This document shows, one piece after another, positions 57,001 to 64,000 of a DNA stretch of 64,000 bases (the first letter of the stretch is position 1; each line of letters starts with the position of its first letter). The notes under the pieces were generated by a model. It had not been told where the DNA came from. It did no database searches and saw only the letters and a list, made by a program, of their open reading frames with translations. The DNA comes from Paucibacter sp. B2R-40 (GTDB lineage: Bacteria > Pseudomonadota > Gammaproteobacteria > Burkholderiales > Burkholderiaceae_C), in the NCBI RefSeq assembly GCF_025717555.1, contig NZ_JAJIRP010000005.1:372001-436000 (forward strand), in the 5' to 3' direction. The translations under genes were made by a program, and so were the position numbers.

Positions 57001-57126
57001 CGCTTCGACGCGGACTCACGCAACTTTGTGGCCAATGCGGTGCCCGCTGGCGCCTTGCCCTACCAGGTCCGCATCACTGTTGGCGGGCAAGTCACGGTCA
57101 TCATGATGGGCGCAGCAAGCGACTGA
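51082..57126 (+). CDS. TpsA filamentous-haemagglutinin-type adhesin with GLUG and MBG/YDG repeats
   Basis: The 2014-residue exoprotein starts with an ESPR-type extended signal (INRLYRLIWNASTGTWVAVS) and a signal core ending VQAAPP. The TPS secretion domain follows (about residues 70-330; NTVPQGGQVV, GRITSNGQVFLSNPAGIYFS). Residues ~640-860 hold GLUG-type repeats (VGGLVGTVTGGTVSASYASG) and ~970-1830 ten MBG/YDG-like modules. After a Ser/Asn/Gly linker a ~90-residue C-terminal domain with putative-Ig character (LPSWLRFDADSRNFVANAVP) ends the protein. It is probably a surface adhesin. There is no toxin domain or VENN motif and no immunity gene behind it. Confidence 0.92.
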   Translation: MNEHASINRLYRLIWNASTGTWVAVSELSRARGKRSNAGASGISALLAALKALPLSLALGLGCVQAAPPVNTVPQGGQVVAGQASISSGTSAGGARLDVNQSSQRAAIDWQSFNLGANAQINFKQPDAASVILNRVLDAQPSQIFGRITSNGQVFLSNPAGIYFSPTASADVGALVATTHSISTADFIAGKTTFDRNGSTASVINAGSITSSLGGYVALLAPEVRNEGVILAQAGTVALAAGEMIELQFNGTRLSKLLVSPASVAALVDNRQAVLAPDGLILLTARGAQELSGGVIQHSGKLQANSLSDKGGRIVLEADTITLAAGSSLDASGAIGGGQVLVGGDWQGAGAMHQASNVTMAAGAKIDASAGQVGDGGTVVLWSDVHNPLGVTSAHGEILAQGGSTSGIGGQVETSSHKLDVNGIRVSTAAPTGQPGQTGRWLLDPYDFTIAASGGDISGADLATLLVNSNITIQTALSPTASPTNLIGNSGTAGDILIKDALSWSANKLTLSAYNNITVSANLNASATASLALEFGLGAVATGNTSNFTTAAGAAVNLPAGSSNFTTRQGSNGTLKNYTVINSAGVTGSVTKTDLQGMHGDRTLNYALGANIDATGVDFLPIGTNIGPYAGSFDGLGHQVSNLTINQAGKSDIGLFNKLAAGATIKNVGLLGGSISGLSNVGALVGDNAGTVSNSYATSQVTGSGSSAGGLLGKVSAGTVSNSFATGPVTGSGSAVGGLVGTVTGGTVSASYASGNVSGASDVGGLVGLNSGGNGLTPASQRSPGTGVAGANGSNALITNSYATGSATGTGSNVGGLVGRNLGGNGGRGGDATTVGAIGGKGGNGGSASISNSYATGAATGSTLGGLAGARSSGSSGTIGRYLSGSTAGAGGSGGTASTNASYWNTSTSGNATSAAGTGKNTAQMQAMATFSGWTISTSPASSDMSPWFIYEGQTAPLLRSFLTPLSVTVGNVSRTYDGQTYGDAPALSYSLTPNANLLGSLSWVNAKNAGSYAASGSLHSNQQGYLISVAGGTLTVNPATLNLQGTRSYDGSTAFAGAQLSAIGVHGETFSVSGAGQSGNLSSKQVQTNQALASIDGLSLGSSNNGGLAGNYNALGTAGSSVSITPASVTVSGLTAHNKTYDGSTTASLNSGAAAFTGMIAADHLNVASASGAFVDKNAGSGKTVNISGITLGGADAGNYALSNTSASSTADISKAPLTVTADSKSRIYGAANPALTTAISGFVNGETLANSGVTGSAGATTSATTATGVGNAIISAGIGSLTASNYVFNSFTDGTLTINKAHLSVTADDKSRTYGAANPSLTTTISGFGNGETLATSGVSGNAGATTSATTATAVGSAIINASPGSLAASNYDFTTLTNGTLSIDKAHLTVTADDKSRLYGAANPALTTTISGFVNGETLANSGISGSASASTPAGAATSAGLSNITPAIGTLSASNYDFPLLVDGRLDISKAPLLVTATPFSKTYDGQAFFGGNGAAYSGLVNSESAAVLAGALSFAGSSQGARKVGRYVLTPTGLSSANYTINYADAALEITRASISAVTGISAADKIYDGSTAASLNNAGAAFTGMMVGDRLTVASASGSFADKNAGIAKSVSISGLSLGGEDAGNYSLSSNVASAQATIERAAISDVSGISANSKTYDGTNAATLNASQAVFTGKLAGDALNVAAASASFADKGAGTGKPVSISNITLGGGDAANYRLLNPSASSQADIAKALITAITGITANNKVEDGSRVASLKLDQAILTGRIGADLVSIAQAQGNFDNALPGLQKTVMISELQLGGADAGNYQLAAGIASTQADIGKKAALSEPTVLPPYPPQPSVTPATRSQAPSTAGLVASSPPAAAAPAALAGPNAVTPSNGGNSNSNSSSNGNGNGNGGRSNAGVTAVLTRLPSAEQPGIASILIPLSSAAAGEGFKFSLPQELVAAMGSSGAAASVSSLNGEALPSWLRFDADSRNFVANAVPAGALPYQVRITVGGQVTVIMMGAASD
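53000..53650 (+). repeat. GLUG-type repeat region in the adhesin
   Basis: Short degenerate repeats of the form VGGLVG-x(n)-SNSYATG-x-VTGSG recur at least six times between about residues 640 and 860 of the protein. A Gly/Ser-rich insertion interrupts them near 53390-53460 and 53550-53620. Confidence 0.75.
54000..56570 (+). repeat. ten MBG/YDG-like modules in the adhesin
   Basis: Modules of roughly 80-90 residues start with motifs like KTYDGST or KSRTYGAANP and end in YDF/YALS plus a DISKAPL-type linker. Modules 4-6 (about 54735-55500) are the most alike at DNA level (shared CCGATGACAAAAGCCG and AACAATCAGCGGCTTC), pointing to recent duplication. The last module has VEDG in place of YDG. Confidence 0.8.
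56739..56787 (+). repeat. hexanucleotide repeats encoding an Asn/Ser/Gly linker
   Basis: AACAGC units are followed by about four AATGGC units. The six-base unit keeps the frame, so copy-number changes would only alter linker length. Confidence 0.8.
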
Positions 57127-57235
57127 GCCGAGCCGGAACAGCGAGCAAGCGCCAAGCTTGGCCACCCAGCCAGGCAGGCTGCACGGCCCGGCATGGATAA
57201 TCGCCAACAACGCCCACGCCCTCTCCTTCGCTGCC

Positions 57236-58417
57236 ATGCTGATCAAATTCTTCTACACCCTCAGAGCCGCCAAGTTGCCGGTCTCGGTGCGGGAGTTTTT
57301 GAGCCTGCTTGAAGGGCTGAAAGCCGGCGTGATCGGCGCCGAGGGCGCCGCTTCTATCGATGACTTTTATTATCTGGCCCGCACCACCCTGGTCAAGAAC
57401 GAGGCGCTGTTCGACAAGTTCGACCGCGCGTTTGGCGCCTATTTCAAGGGCGTGGAGTTGCTGACCGATTTCAGCAAGGACGTGCCGCTTGACTGGCTGC
57501 GCCAGCACCTGCAGCTGGAGCTGACGCCTGAACAAAAGGCCGCGGTCGAAGCGATGGGCTGGGACGAGCTGATGGAGACGCTCAAAAAACGCTTCGAAGA
57601 GCAGAAAGAGCGCCACGAAGGCGGCAATAAATGGATTGGTACCGGCGGCACCAGCCCTTTTGGCAACAGCGGCTACAACCCCCAAGGCATACGCATAGGC
57701 GGCAGCGGCAAGAACAAAAGCGCGGTCAAAGTCTGGGAACAGCGCGCCTACAAGGACTACGACGATCAGCTCGAACTCGGCACGCGCAATATCCAGGTCG
57801 CATTGCGACGCTTGAGGCGCTTCGCCCGCGAGGGCGCGGAGTTAGAGCTCAACCTCGATGACACGATTCAGAAGACTGCGGCCAACGCCGGTTTTCTGGA
57901 CATCCGCATGCAGCCGGAGCGCCACAACAAAGTCAAGGTGCTGCTCCTGATGGATGTGGGCGGCACCATGGACGAACATGTGCACCGGGTTGAGGAGTTG
58001 TTTTCGGCCGCCAAGACCCAGTTCAAACACCTGGAATTCTTCTACTTCCACAACTGCGTCTATGACTTTGTGTGGAAGAACAACCAGCGCCGCTTTGCAG
58101 AAAAGACCGCCACCTGGGATCTGATCCGCAAGTACAACAAGGACTACAAGCTGATCTTTGTCGGCGACGCGACGATGAGCCCTTACGAGATCTTGCAGCC
58201 CGGCGGCAGCGTCGAATACAACAACGAAGAAGCCGGCGCCGAGTGGCTGCAAAGGCTGACCCAGGGCTTCCCGAATTACACATGGATCAACCCCGAGCCG
58301 CAAGGCATCTGGCAATACCGCCAGAGCATCGCCCTGATTCAACAGCTGATGCATCAACGCATGTTTCCCCTCTCGCTCAGCGGGCTCGAAGGCGCGATGC
58401 GCTTGTTGAGCAAATGA
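57236..58417 (+). CDS. CoxE-like VWA-domain protein
   Basis: The 393-residue protein starts MLIKFFYTLRAAKLPVSVRE, as is typical of this family, has a basic middle part and a C-terminal VWA domain whose metal site reads LLLMDVGGTMDEHV, a variant (D-x-G-x-T) of the usual D-x-S-x-S. Further family motifs are FFYFHNCVYDFVWK and IFVGDATMSPYE. It is the likely partner of a MoxR ATPase, here encoded about 10.5 kb upstream. Its stop overlaps the tamA ATG (ATGA). The longer frame to 57158 has no support. Confidence 0.9.
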   Translation: MLIKFFYTLRAAKLPVSVREFLSLLEGLKAGVIGAEGAASIDDFYYLARTTLVKNEALFDKFDRAFGAYFKGVELLTDFSKDVPLDWLRQHLQLELTPEQKAAVEAMGWDELMETLKKRFEEQKERHEGGNKWIGTGGTSPFGNSGYNPQGIRIGGSGKNKSAVKVWEQRAYKDYDDQLELGTRNIQVALRRLRRFAREGAELELNLDDTIQKTAANAGFLDIRMQPERHNKVKVLLLMDVGGTMDEHVHRVEELFSAAKTQFKHLEFFYFHNCVYDFVWKNNQRRFAEKTATWDLIRKYNKDYKLIFVGDATMSPYEILQPGGSVEYNNEEAGAEWLQRLTQGFPNYTWINPEPQGIWQYRQSIALIQQLMHQRMFPLSLSGLEGAMRLLSK

Positions 58418-60546
58418 GGGCTAAGGGCGAATTCAAACTGGTTCTGGGTCTTGGCTTGGCTGGCCTTGCCTTGCTGAATCTGGCCGGCTGCAGCGCCTTG
58501 CAAGAGTTCAGAGACAGCCTCAACCCCAAGGCGGCGGTCGAGCGCCAAGCCAAGGCCGAGCAAAGCAGCGGCCGGCTGGTGGCCGAGTACAAATTGGTCG
58601 TGATCGCGCCCAAGAAGTTGCGCGACTTGCTCGAAACGCATTTGGACCTGGCGCGCTTTCGCAGCGCACCGGAAGACCAACGCCTGAGCCCGCAAGAGCT
58701 GCGGCGCTTGAGCAGCGCGGCCCCCCAACAAGCCCGCGCGCTGCTTGAAACCGAAGGTTTCTTCAATGCACAAATCGAGGTCGAGAACAGTGCGCCCGAT
58801 GCCAACAGCGAGGACTACCAGCGCCCCACCATCACCGTCAGGGTTGAGCCCGGCCCGCAAGCCAAGGTCACCGCGCTGACGCTGAATTTCAGCGGCGAGT
58901 TGCTGCAGCCAGTGGCTACGGACGCCGCCGCCAGTGCGCCCGAAGAACGGCTGCTGACGCAAAAGACTCGTCAGCGCGAGCGCATGCTCAGCGACTGGGG
59001 CCTGCAAGTGGGCGAGCCCTTCACGCAGGGCGAGTGGAGCGGCGCCAAGTCCGCGATGTTGGGCCGTGCGCGTGCGCAGGGTTACCCGCTGGCGCGCTGG
59101 GCCAGCTCGGCCGCCCGCGTGGACACCGAAAGCAATAGCGTCGAGCTGAACCTGGAGCTGGCCAGCGGGCCGCTGTTCCGCCTGGGCGAACTCAGAATCA
59201 GCGGCCTCAAGCATCTGCCCGCCTCGGTGGTGGAGCGGCTGGCCGGCTTCGAACCGGGCGAGCCCTATACCGAGCGCGCAATGCTGGACTTTCAAGAGCG
59301 CTTGCTGCGCACCACCTTGTTCGACAGTGCCAGCGTGGACATCCGGCCCGAAACGGCCGTGCTGGAAATCGCCGAACTTGAAGCGACGGCTGAAGCGGCT
59401 GATGCCAATCAAGCGCCTATGGTTCCTGCTCCTGCTCCCGCAGCCTCCTCTGCCTCTGCTGCGTCCGACGCTTCAAGTGCCGCTGCCGAGCCCGCGCCAG
59501 CGCAGTCGCCGGCGCCGGCCACCTCGCCCACCACCGACCCTGCCCCTGCGGCTGCCATCAGCCCGGCCACCGCCAGCCCGGTCTATGTGCTGCTCAAAGA
59601 AGCGCCACGCCAGCAAGTGACCTTGAGCCTGGGTTTTGATACCTCGACCGGCCCCCGCGTCGGCGCCGACTACGTCCACCGCCAACCCTTTGGCTGGAAC
59701 TTGCGCTCGCGTACCCAACTCAAACTCGGCAAGCAAGAAAGCTCGGCCGATGTGGAGCTGAGCTCCTACCCCTTGAGCGATATGCAGCGCAATGTGGCCG
59801 CGCTGTTCGCCGAGCGCCTGAGCCAGGACGGCACCGTCAACAGCAATTTGCGTGCGCGCCTCGGGCGTAACCGCGAAACCCCGCAGCAAGACCGCACCTA
59901 CTTTTTGGAAGTGCTGCGTGCGCGCGATGAGACGCCGCAGCTGGTCACCAATGCGGGCGCCGTCTCGGCCAATATTCAGTGGACCCGGCGCCGGGTCGAC
60001 AGCACTTTGCGCCCCACCAAGGGCTATACGGGCCAGTTGCTGGTGGGCGCCGGCTATGCCGACAGCACGACGGCAGACAACGGCGGCTTTGGCCGCGGCC
60101 AGCTCAGGGTCTATGGCTACTACCCGCTACCGGCCGGCTTTTACGGCGCAGCACGCACCGAGCTAGGCCAGATCTTTGCCTCCGACAGCGTCGGCCTGCC
60201 CGAGAAGCTGCGCTTTCGCACCGGCGGTGACGAGTCGGTGCGCGGCTATGGCTTTGAAGGCCTAGGCCCGGTGGATGCATACGGCAACCCGACAGGCGGG
60301 CGGGTGCAATGGAGCGGCAGCCTTGAGATTGCGCATGGTCTGATGGAAAGCGTGCCCGATCTGCTCGGCGCGCTGTTTGTTGACGCCGGCCAAGCCGCCG
60401 CGAGCTGGAGCGAACTCAAGCCCGTCACCAGCGTCGGCCTGGGTCTGCACTACCGCAGCCCGCTGGGTACGCTGCGGCTGGACTATGCCTATGCGACCGA
60501 ACCGAAGAAATGGCGCCTGCACTTCAGTGTCGGCATAGCCCTGTGA
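58414..60546 (+). CDS. tamA: TamA-like outer-membrane assembly factor with lipobox and low-complexity insert
   Basis: The 710-residue BamA-superfamily protein has POTRA domains (LLETEGFFNAQIEVE; FRLGELRISGLKHLP) and a C-terminal barrel with the conserved FRTGGDESVRGYGFEGLGP, ending in HFSVGIAL. TamA works with TamB in inserting certain outer-membrane proteins. Two odd features are seen: the N-terminus ends in LLNLAGCSALQ, a lipobox with Cys26, and about 65 Ala/Pro/Ser-rich residues (about 323-389) interrupt the last POTRA domain before VYVLLKEAPRQQVTLSLGF. It is coupled to the VWA gene (ATGA) and followed by tamB. Confidence 0.9.
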   Translation: MRAKGEFKLVLGLGLAGLALLNLAGCSALQEFRDSLNPKAAVERQAKAEQSSGRLVAEYKLVVIAPKKLRDLLETHLDLARFRSAPEDQRLSPQELRRLSSAAPQQARALLETEGFFNAQIEVENSAPDANSEDYQRPTITVRVEPGPQAKVTALTLNFSGELLQPVATDAAASAPEERLLTQKTRQRERMLSDWGLQVGEPFTQGEWSGAKSAMLGRARAQGYPLARWASSAARVDTESNSVELNLELASGPLFRLGELRISGLKHLPASVVERLAGFEPGEPYTERAMLDFQERLLRTTLFDSASVDIRPETAVLEIAELEATAEAADANQAPMVPAPAPAASSASAASDASSAAAEPAPAQSPAPATSPTTDPAPAAAISPATASPVYVLLKEAPRQQVTLSLGFDTSTGPRVGADYVHRQPFGWNLRSRTQLKLGKQESSADVELSSYPLSDMQRNVAALFAERLSQDGTVNSNLRARLGRNRETPQQDRTYFLEVLRARDETPQLVTNAGAVSANIQWTRRRVDSTLRPTKGYTGQLLVGAGYADSTTADNGGFGRGQLRVYGYYPLPAGFYGAARTELGQIFASDSVGLPEKLRFRTGGDESVRGYGFEGLGPVDAYGNPTGGRVQWSGSLEIAHGLMESVPDLLGALFVDAGQAAASWSELKPVTSVGLGLHYRSPLGTLRLDYAYATEPKKWRLHFSVGIAL

Positions 60547-60562
60547 ATGACGAGTTAGCGCC

Positions 60563-63500
60563 ATGAGTGAGACAGCAGCGGAAACAAGGGATACAGCGGA
60601 TCAAGCGGATCAAGCGGCTTCAGCCCCTGCCCCTACGCCGAGCCCGCGCCCCAAGAAACCACTGTGGCGCCGTGGAACCGGCCTCTTGCCCAGCGTGCTG
60701 GCCTTGCCGATCTTGCTCGGCGTGGCCGGCAGCGCGCTGTGGTGGGGGCTGGCGACGCAAGCCGGCGGCGAATGGCTGCTCGGCCAAGTGCCCGGCCTGG
60801 AAGTCAAGTCCTTGCAAGGCAGCCTGATGGGCGACTTGTCGGTCAAGTCGCTGCGCTACACCCTGCCCGGCTCGCAGGACAAACTTGAACTCGTTGACTT
60901 GCGCTGGCAAGGCCTGAGCCTGGCCTGGAATGCCTCGCCCGGGCTCTGGGCCGACCTCAGACTGCAAAGCCTGCAGGCCAAGCGCGTGCAGTTGCACTTG
61001 AGCCCCAGCACCGAACCCAGCAAGCCGCCCACCGACCTGCGCCTGCCGCTGGGCCTGCGCATTGAAGCCTTGCGCATCGATGAGCTGGCCCTGCCCTCGC
61101 TGAGCAGCAAGCCGCTGACCGATCTGCGCGCCAGCCTGGCGCTGAGCGCCGAGGGCGGAGCGCAGCACCAATTCAGCATCGAGCAACTGCACTGGGACCT
61201 GCTGCAACTGCAGGCGGCAGCCAGCATCAAGACCAGCGGCGAGCTGCCGCTGCAGGCGAATCTGACGTTGCAGTCCAAGGCCAACGACAGCCAAAGCTTG
61301 CCGGCCTGGAATGCCCAGGCCAAGCTGAGCGGGCCATTGCAAAAGCTCAGTGCCAGCGCCGAGTTGCAGGCCTTGGCGCAGCAAATGCAAGTGCAAGCGC
61401 AGCTCTTGCCCTTTGCCGACTGGCCCTTGCCGCAAGCCCGGTTGACGACGAGCAATCTGGACTTGGCTGCCGTCGCATCAGGACTGCCGCGCACGTCTTT
61501 GACGGGTCATGCGGAGCTGCTGCAGCTTGGCCCCGCCAAGCCCGGCGCCAAATCCGGCGCCACAAGCAGCCCCACGCCCAACACCAGGGCCAGCACTGAA
61601 ACCACGCTGCACATCAAGAGTGAGCTGAGCAATTCGCTGGCCGGCCTGTGGGACGCGCAGCGCCTGCCGCTGCGGGCCTTGAATCTGGATCTGAATATCG
61701 CCCCCGGCGACCCGGCCGCGCTCAGCATCAAGCGCCTGGAGCTCATGCTGGGCAGTGCGCAGCAGCCCGCCGGCCGGGTCCATGCGCGCGGCGCCAGCTC
61801 CAAGCAAGGCGGCAGCCAAATGGTGATTGCGGTCGATGGCCTGCGTAGCGAAGGCTTGGATTCACGCGCCGTGGCGCTTCAATTGGCCGGCGAGATCGAG
61901 CTCAGCACCGGCCGCGCCATCAATCAGCTCGGCGCCGACGGGCCGCAGCCCATGCTGCTGAAAATGAACGCTAGGCTGGATGGGCGCTTGGGTGGCATGG
62001 GCGGCACGGGTACAGGTCCGGGCGCCAACAATCCCCGCAGCACGGCGCTCAGCCTGCAAGCCCAAGCACAGGCCTCGCGCAGCGAACTGAGCTTGCAGAG
62101 TTTGCGGCTGCAGTCGGAGGGCTCAGAGCTGCAGGCCAGCGGACAGCTGACGCTGAAGAAGGCCGCCAGCTTCGCACAAGGCTGGGCAGCGCAGGCCAAG
62201 GCCAGCGCTCAGCTGCCCGACCTGCGGCGCTTTTGGCGCGGCAAGGAAGGCAGCGTCTGGCAGCAAAACCCGCAAGCCGTTTCTGCGCTGTTCGAAGCCA
62301 ATTTGCAGGCCGGGCCCGAAGCCACCGGCCAGGGCAGCAGCTTGAAACAACAAGCACCGCTGGGTTCGGCCCGGCTGCAACTGCTGCCCACCGCCGTGGG
62401 CGGCGTGCCCATCAGTGCCGATGCCCACTATCAATTCAGCGACCGCGCCAGCACACCCAGCTTCAAGCTGGCCCTGCAGGCCGGCGCGCTCAACCAGTTG
62501 CTGGCGCAGGCCAGCCTGAACCCGGCCGGGCAGTTGATCGGCGATGCCGATTTGCGCTTTGAGCAACTGGCCGGCTTGCAGCCGCTGCTGGCGGCCTTCG
62601 GCCAGAGCAGTGGCAAACAAGCCATTCATCTGGACGGAAGCCTGGCCGGCAAACTCAATCTGCAAGCCCAGCCCAGCAAGGCCGCAGGCAAAGCTGCAGC
62701 AACAGACTTCGGCTGGACCTGGCAAACCCAAGCCGACCTGCGGGCGCAGACGCTGCAACTCAGCGGCATGGCCGCGCAGCCGGCCATCAGCTTGAAGAGC
62801 GCTGATCTGCACTGGGAGCTCGCCAGCGCCGACAACGCTGCGCTGGATGTCAGAGCCAAGCTGGAGCAACTCAGCGGCAGCGGCTGGAGGGTGCCCAGTG
62901 CCAGCGCCACCTTGCAAGGCACATGGGCCAAGCACCGCCTGAACTTGCAAGCCCTGGCCGAAGGCAAGATGCCGCCGGTCTTGATCCCACCGGGGCAGCC
63001 GGCCGAGCAAACCCTGCGCGGCCCCTTGACCCTGAGCCTGCTGGCCGGCCTGAGCACCAGCCCGAACCTGGCTTGGCGGGACGGCGCGCAGTGGCGCGCC
63101 AGCGAGATCAAGCTGTTGGCGCAAGCACAGCCAGACAGCTTGCCTAAAACACCGGCCTTAGCAACCGAGGCAAAGGCCGCAACAAAGTCCGTGCCCAAAT
63201 CGGCCTGGTTGAAAGCCGAGAACCTGGCTTTGACGCTGGAGCTTGCACCGCAGGCGGCGCTCAAAGAGCTGCGGCTTGAGCCGGGCCGGCTTGAAGTGCT
63301 GGGCGCCGGCCTGCGCTGGAAGAGCATGCAATGGGCCGCTGCGGACAGCAAAACAAGCCTCGACATCGACCTGGCGCTGGAACCGCTGGCGGTGGCGCCG
63401 CTGCTGCAGCGTTGGCAACCCGACTTCGGCTGGGGCGGCGATCTGCAAATGGTCGGCCATGCCCGCATCAAAAGCAGCCCGAGCTTCAGCGCCGACATTG

Positions 63501-64000
63501 CTCTGGAGCGCAGCGGTGGCGACTTGTCGGTCACCGACGACAGCGGCGTGCAAATGCTCAAACTCAGTGACGCCCGCATCGGCGTCATCGGCAGCCCCGG
63601 TGTCTGGCACCTGACCGAAGCGCTGGCAGGCAGCAATGTCGGCGTGCTCGCCGGCGCTTTGACTGCCCGCAATGCCGACCCCGCCCAGCTCTGGCCCAAG
63701 GCGGACTCCAAGCTGGAGGGCGTGTTGGAAATGCGCATCGCCAACCTCAGCACCTGGGGTGCTTGGGTGCCGACCGGCTGGCGCTTGGGTGGCAGCTTGT
63801 TTGCGAGTGCAGCCTTCGACGGGCGCCTGAGCGCGCCGCAGATCAAGGGCAATGCCGGCGGCGCCAATCTGGTGCTGCGCAACCCCTTGCTGGGGGTGGA
63901 CCTGCAGCGCGGCGAGTTCTCACTCAGCCTCGATGGTGAGAAGGCCCGGTTGGAGCAATTCAAGGCATTCGCTGGCGACGGCGAATTGACGGCTCAAGGC
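60563..64000 (+). CDS. tamB: TamB-like translocation and assembly protein, 3' end missing
   Basis: The frame stays open for 1146 codons to the right edge. A cytoplasmic Ala/Pro-rich start (MSETAAETRDTADQ) is followed by one transmembrane anchor (LPSVLALPILLGVAGSALWW) and a long periplasmic part rich in repeating beta strands (LQGSLMGDLSVKSLRYTLPG). The conserved DUF490 C-terminal domain lies beyond the window. TamB spans the periplasm and partners TamA; relatives also move phospholipids. It starts 16 bp after tamA. There is a minor tandem duplication GATCAAGCG near 60600. Confidence 0.9.
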   Translation, partial: MSETAAETRDTADQADQAASAPAPTPSPRPKKPLWRRGTGLLPSVLALPILLGVAGSALWWGLATQAGGEWLLGQVPGLEVKSLQGSLMGDLSVKSLRYTLPGSQDKLELVDLRWQGLSLAWNASPGLWADLRLQSLQAKRVQLHLSPSTEPSKPPTDLRLPLGLRIEALRIDELALPSLSSKPLTDLRASLALSAEGGAQHQFSIEQLHWDLLQLQAAASIKTSGELPLQANLTLQSKANDSQSLPAWNAQAKLSGPLQKLSASAELQALAQQMQVQAQLLPFADWPLPQARLTTSNLDLAAVASGLPRTSLTGHAELLQLGPAKPGAKSGATSSPTPNTRASTETTLHIKSELSNSLAGLWDAQRLPLRALNLDLNIAPGDPAALSIKRLELMLGSAQQPAGRVHARGASSKQGGSQMVIAVDGLRSEGLDSRAVALQLAGEIELSTGRAINQLGADGPQPMLLKMNARLDGRLGGMGGTGTGPGANNPRSTALSLQAQAQASRSELSLQSLRLQSEGSELQASGQLTLKKAASFAQGWAAQAKASAQLPDLRRFWRGKEGSVWQQNPQAVSALFEANLQAGPEATGQGSSLKQQAPLGSARLQLLPTAVGGVPISADAHYQFSDRASTPSFKLALQAGALNQLLAQASLNPAGQLIGDADLRFEQLAGLQPLLAAFGQSSGKQAIHLDGSLAGKLNLQAQPSKAAGKAAATDFGWTWQTQADLRAQTLQLSGMAAQPAISLKSADLHWELASADNAALDVRAKLEQLSGSGWRVPSASATLQGTWAKHRLNLQALAEGKMPPVLIPPGQPAEQTLRGPLTLSLLAGLSTSPNLAWRDGAQWRASEIKLLAQAQPDSLPKTPALATEAKAATKSVPKSAWLKAENLALTLELAPQAALKELRLEPGRLEVLGAGLRWKSMQWAAADSKTSLDIDLALEPLAVAPLLQRWQPDFGWGGDLQMVGHARIKSSPSFSADIALERSGGDLSVTDDSGVQMLKLSDARIGVIGSPGVWHLTEALAGSNVGVLAGALTARNADPAQLWPKADSKLEGVLEMRIANLSTWGAWVPTGWRLGGSLFASAAFDGRLSAPQIKGNAGGANLVLRNPLLGVDLQRGEFSLSLDGEKARLEQFKAFAGDGELTAQG

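Noticed and set aside
51082-57126. Adhesin as a contact-dependent inhibition (CdiA) toxin
   Set aside because: No VENN/pretoxin motif, no toxin-like C-terminus and no small immunity gene follow; the next gene encodes a VWA protein.

Overview
The window is a 64-kb stretch of a GC-rich chromosome that reads like a free-living betaproteobacterium of the order Burkholderiales, probably near the Roseateles/Paucibacter/Rubrivivax group. This assignment is an inference. It rests on the PyrR-PyrB-inactive dihydroorotase operon, the MlaE protein with an N-terminal STAS domain, the cytochrome-bd genes behind a GbsR-type regulator, the di-haem cytochrome c / MoxR / CoxE-like VWA set, the TamA-TamB pair, and a Comamonadaceae-style G/C-rich intergenic repeat. 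Almost everything is chromosomal housekeeping. I see no prophage, transposase, CRISPR array, rRNA operon or plasmid gene. One tRNA gene is present.

Layout. 1-4.5 kb: end of an Mla-type lipid-transport operon (mlaF partial, mlaE), a secreted esterase and a CPD photolyase, all on the minus strand. 4.6-9.4 kb: a tightly coupled plus-strand operon algH/yqgE - ruvX - four tandem 83-bp repeat units - pyrR - pyrB - pyrX-like - plsC. 9.4-19.3 kb: a REC-TPR response regulator, an UshA-like nucleotidase, a large Oar-type TonB receptor followed by two unusual hairpins, a secreted TonB-C-like protein and succinate-semialdehyde dehydrogenase. 19.4-24.6 kb: alaS, a YecA-family gene, a SET-domain gene, a 38-codon small gene, a GNAT enzyme and a small secreted protein. 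24.7-27.7 kb: gbsR-like regulator - cydA - cydB. 27.9-36.7 kb: hydrolases, acetyltransferases, a DUF2975/HTH pair followed by two similarly built membrane-anchored proteins, an acyl-CoA synthetase, an ArsC-family protein and two small membrane proteins. 36.8-45.8 kb: prfB with its programmed frameshift, pepN, fbp, tRNA-Thr, a peptide-binding protein, an HD-GYP protein and a di-haem cytochrome c. 45.8-58.4 kb: moxR and a VWA gene that lie about 10.5 kb apart, with an S9 peptidase and a two-partner secretion locus (TpsB plus a 2014-residue adhesin with ten MBG/YDG-like repeats) between them. 58.4-64 kb: tamA and the first 1146 codons of tamB.

The most noteworthy structures are small ones. Four 28-codon reading frames are chained by ATGA overlaps from the ruvX stop to the pyrR start, and each unit ends in an inverted repeat that covers the next ribosome-binding site. 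Two tandem hairpins downstream of the TonB receptor have different but fully paired 10-bp stems, GNRA loops and the same flanks, which suggests a structured repeat or RNA family. Four 11-bp phased direct repeats abut a perfect TTGACA element upstream of the two-partner secretion genes. Two PurR/LacI-like operator palindromes lie between the nucleotidase and the TonB receptor. A 24-bp perfect palindrome lies in front of the cyd regulator.
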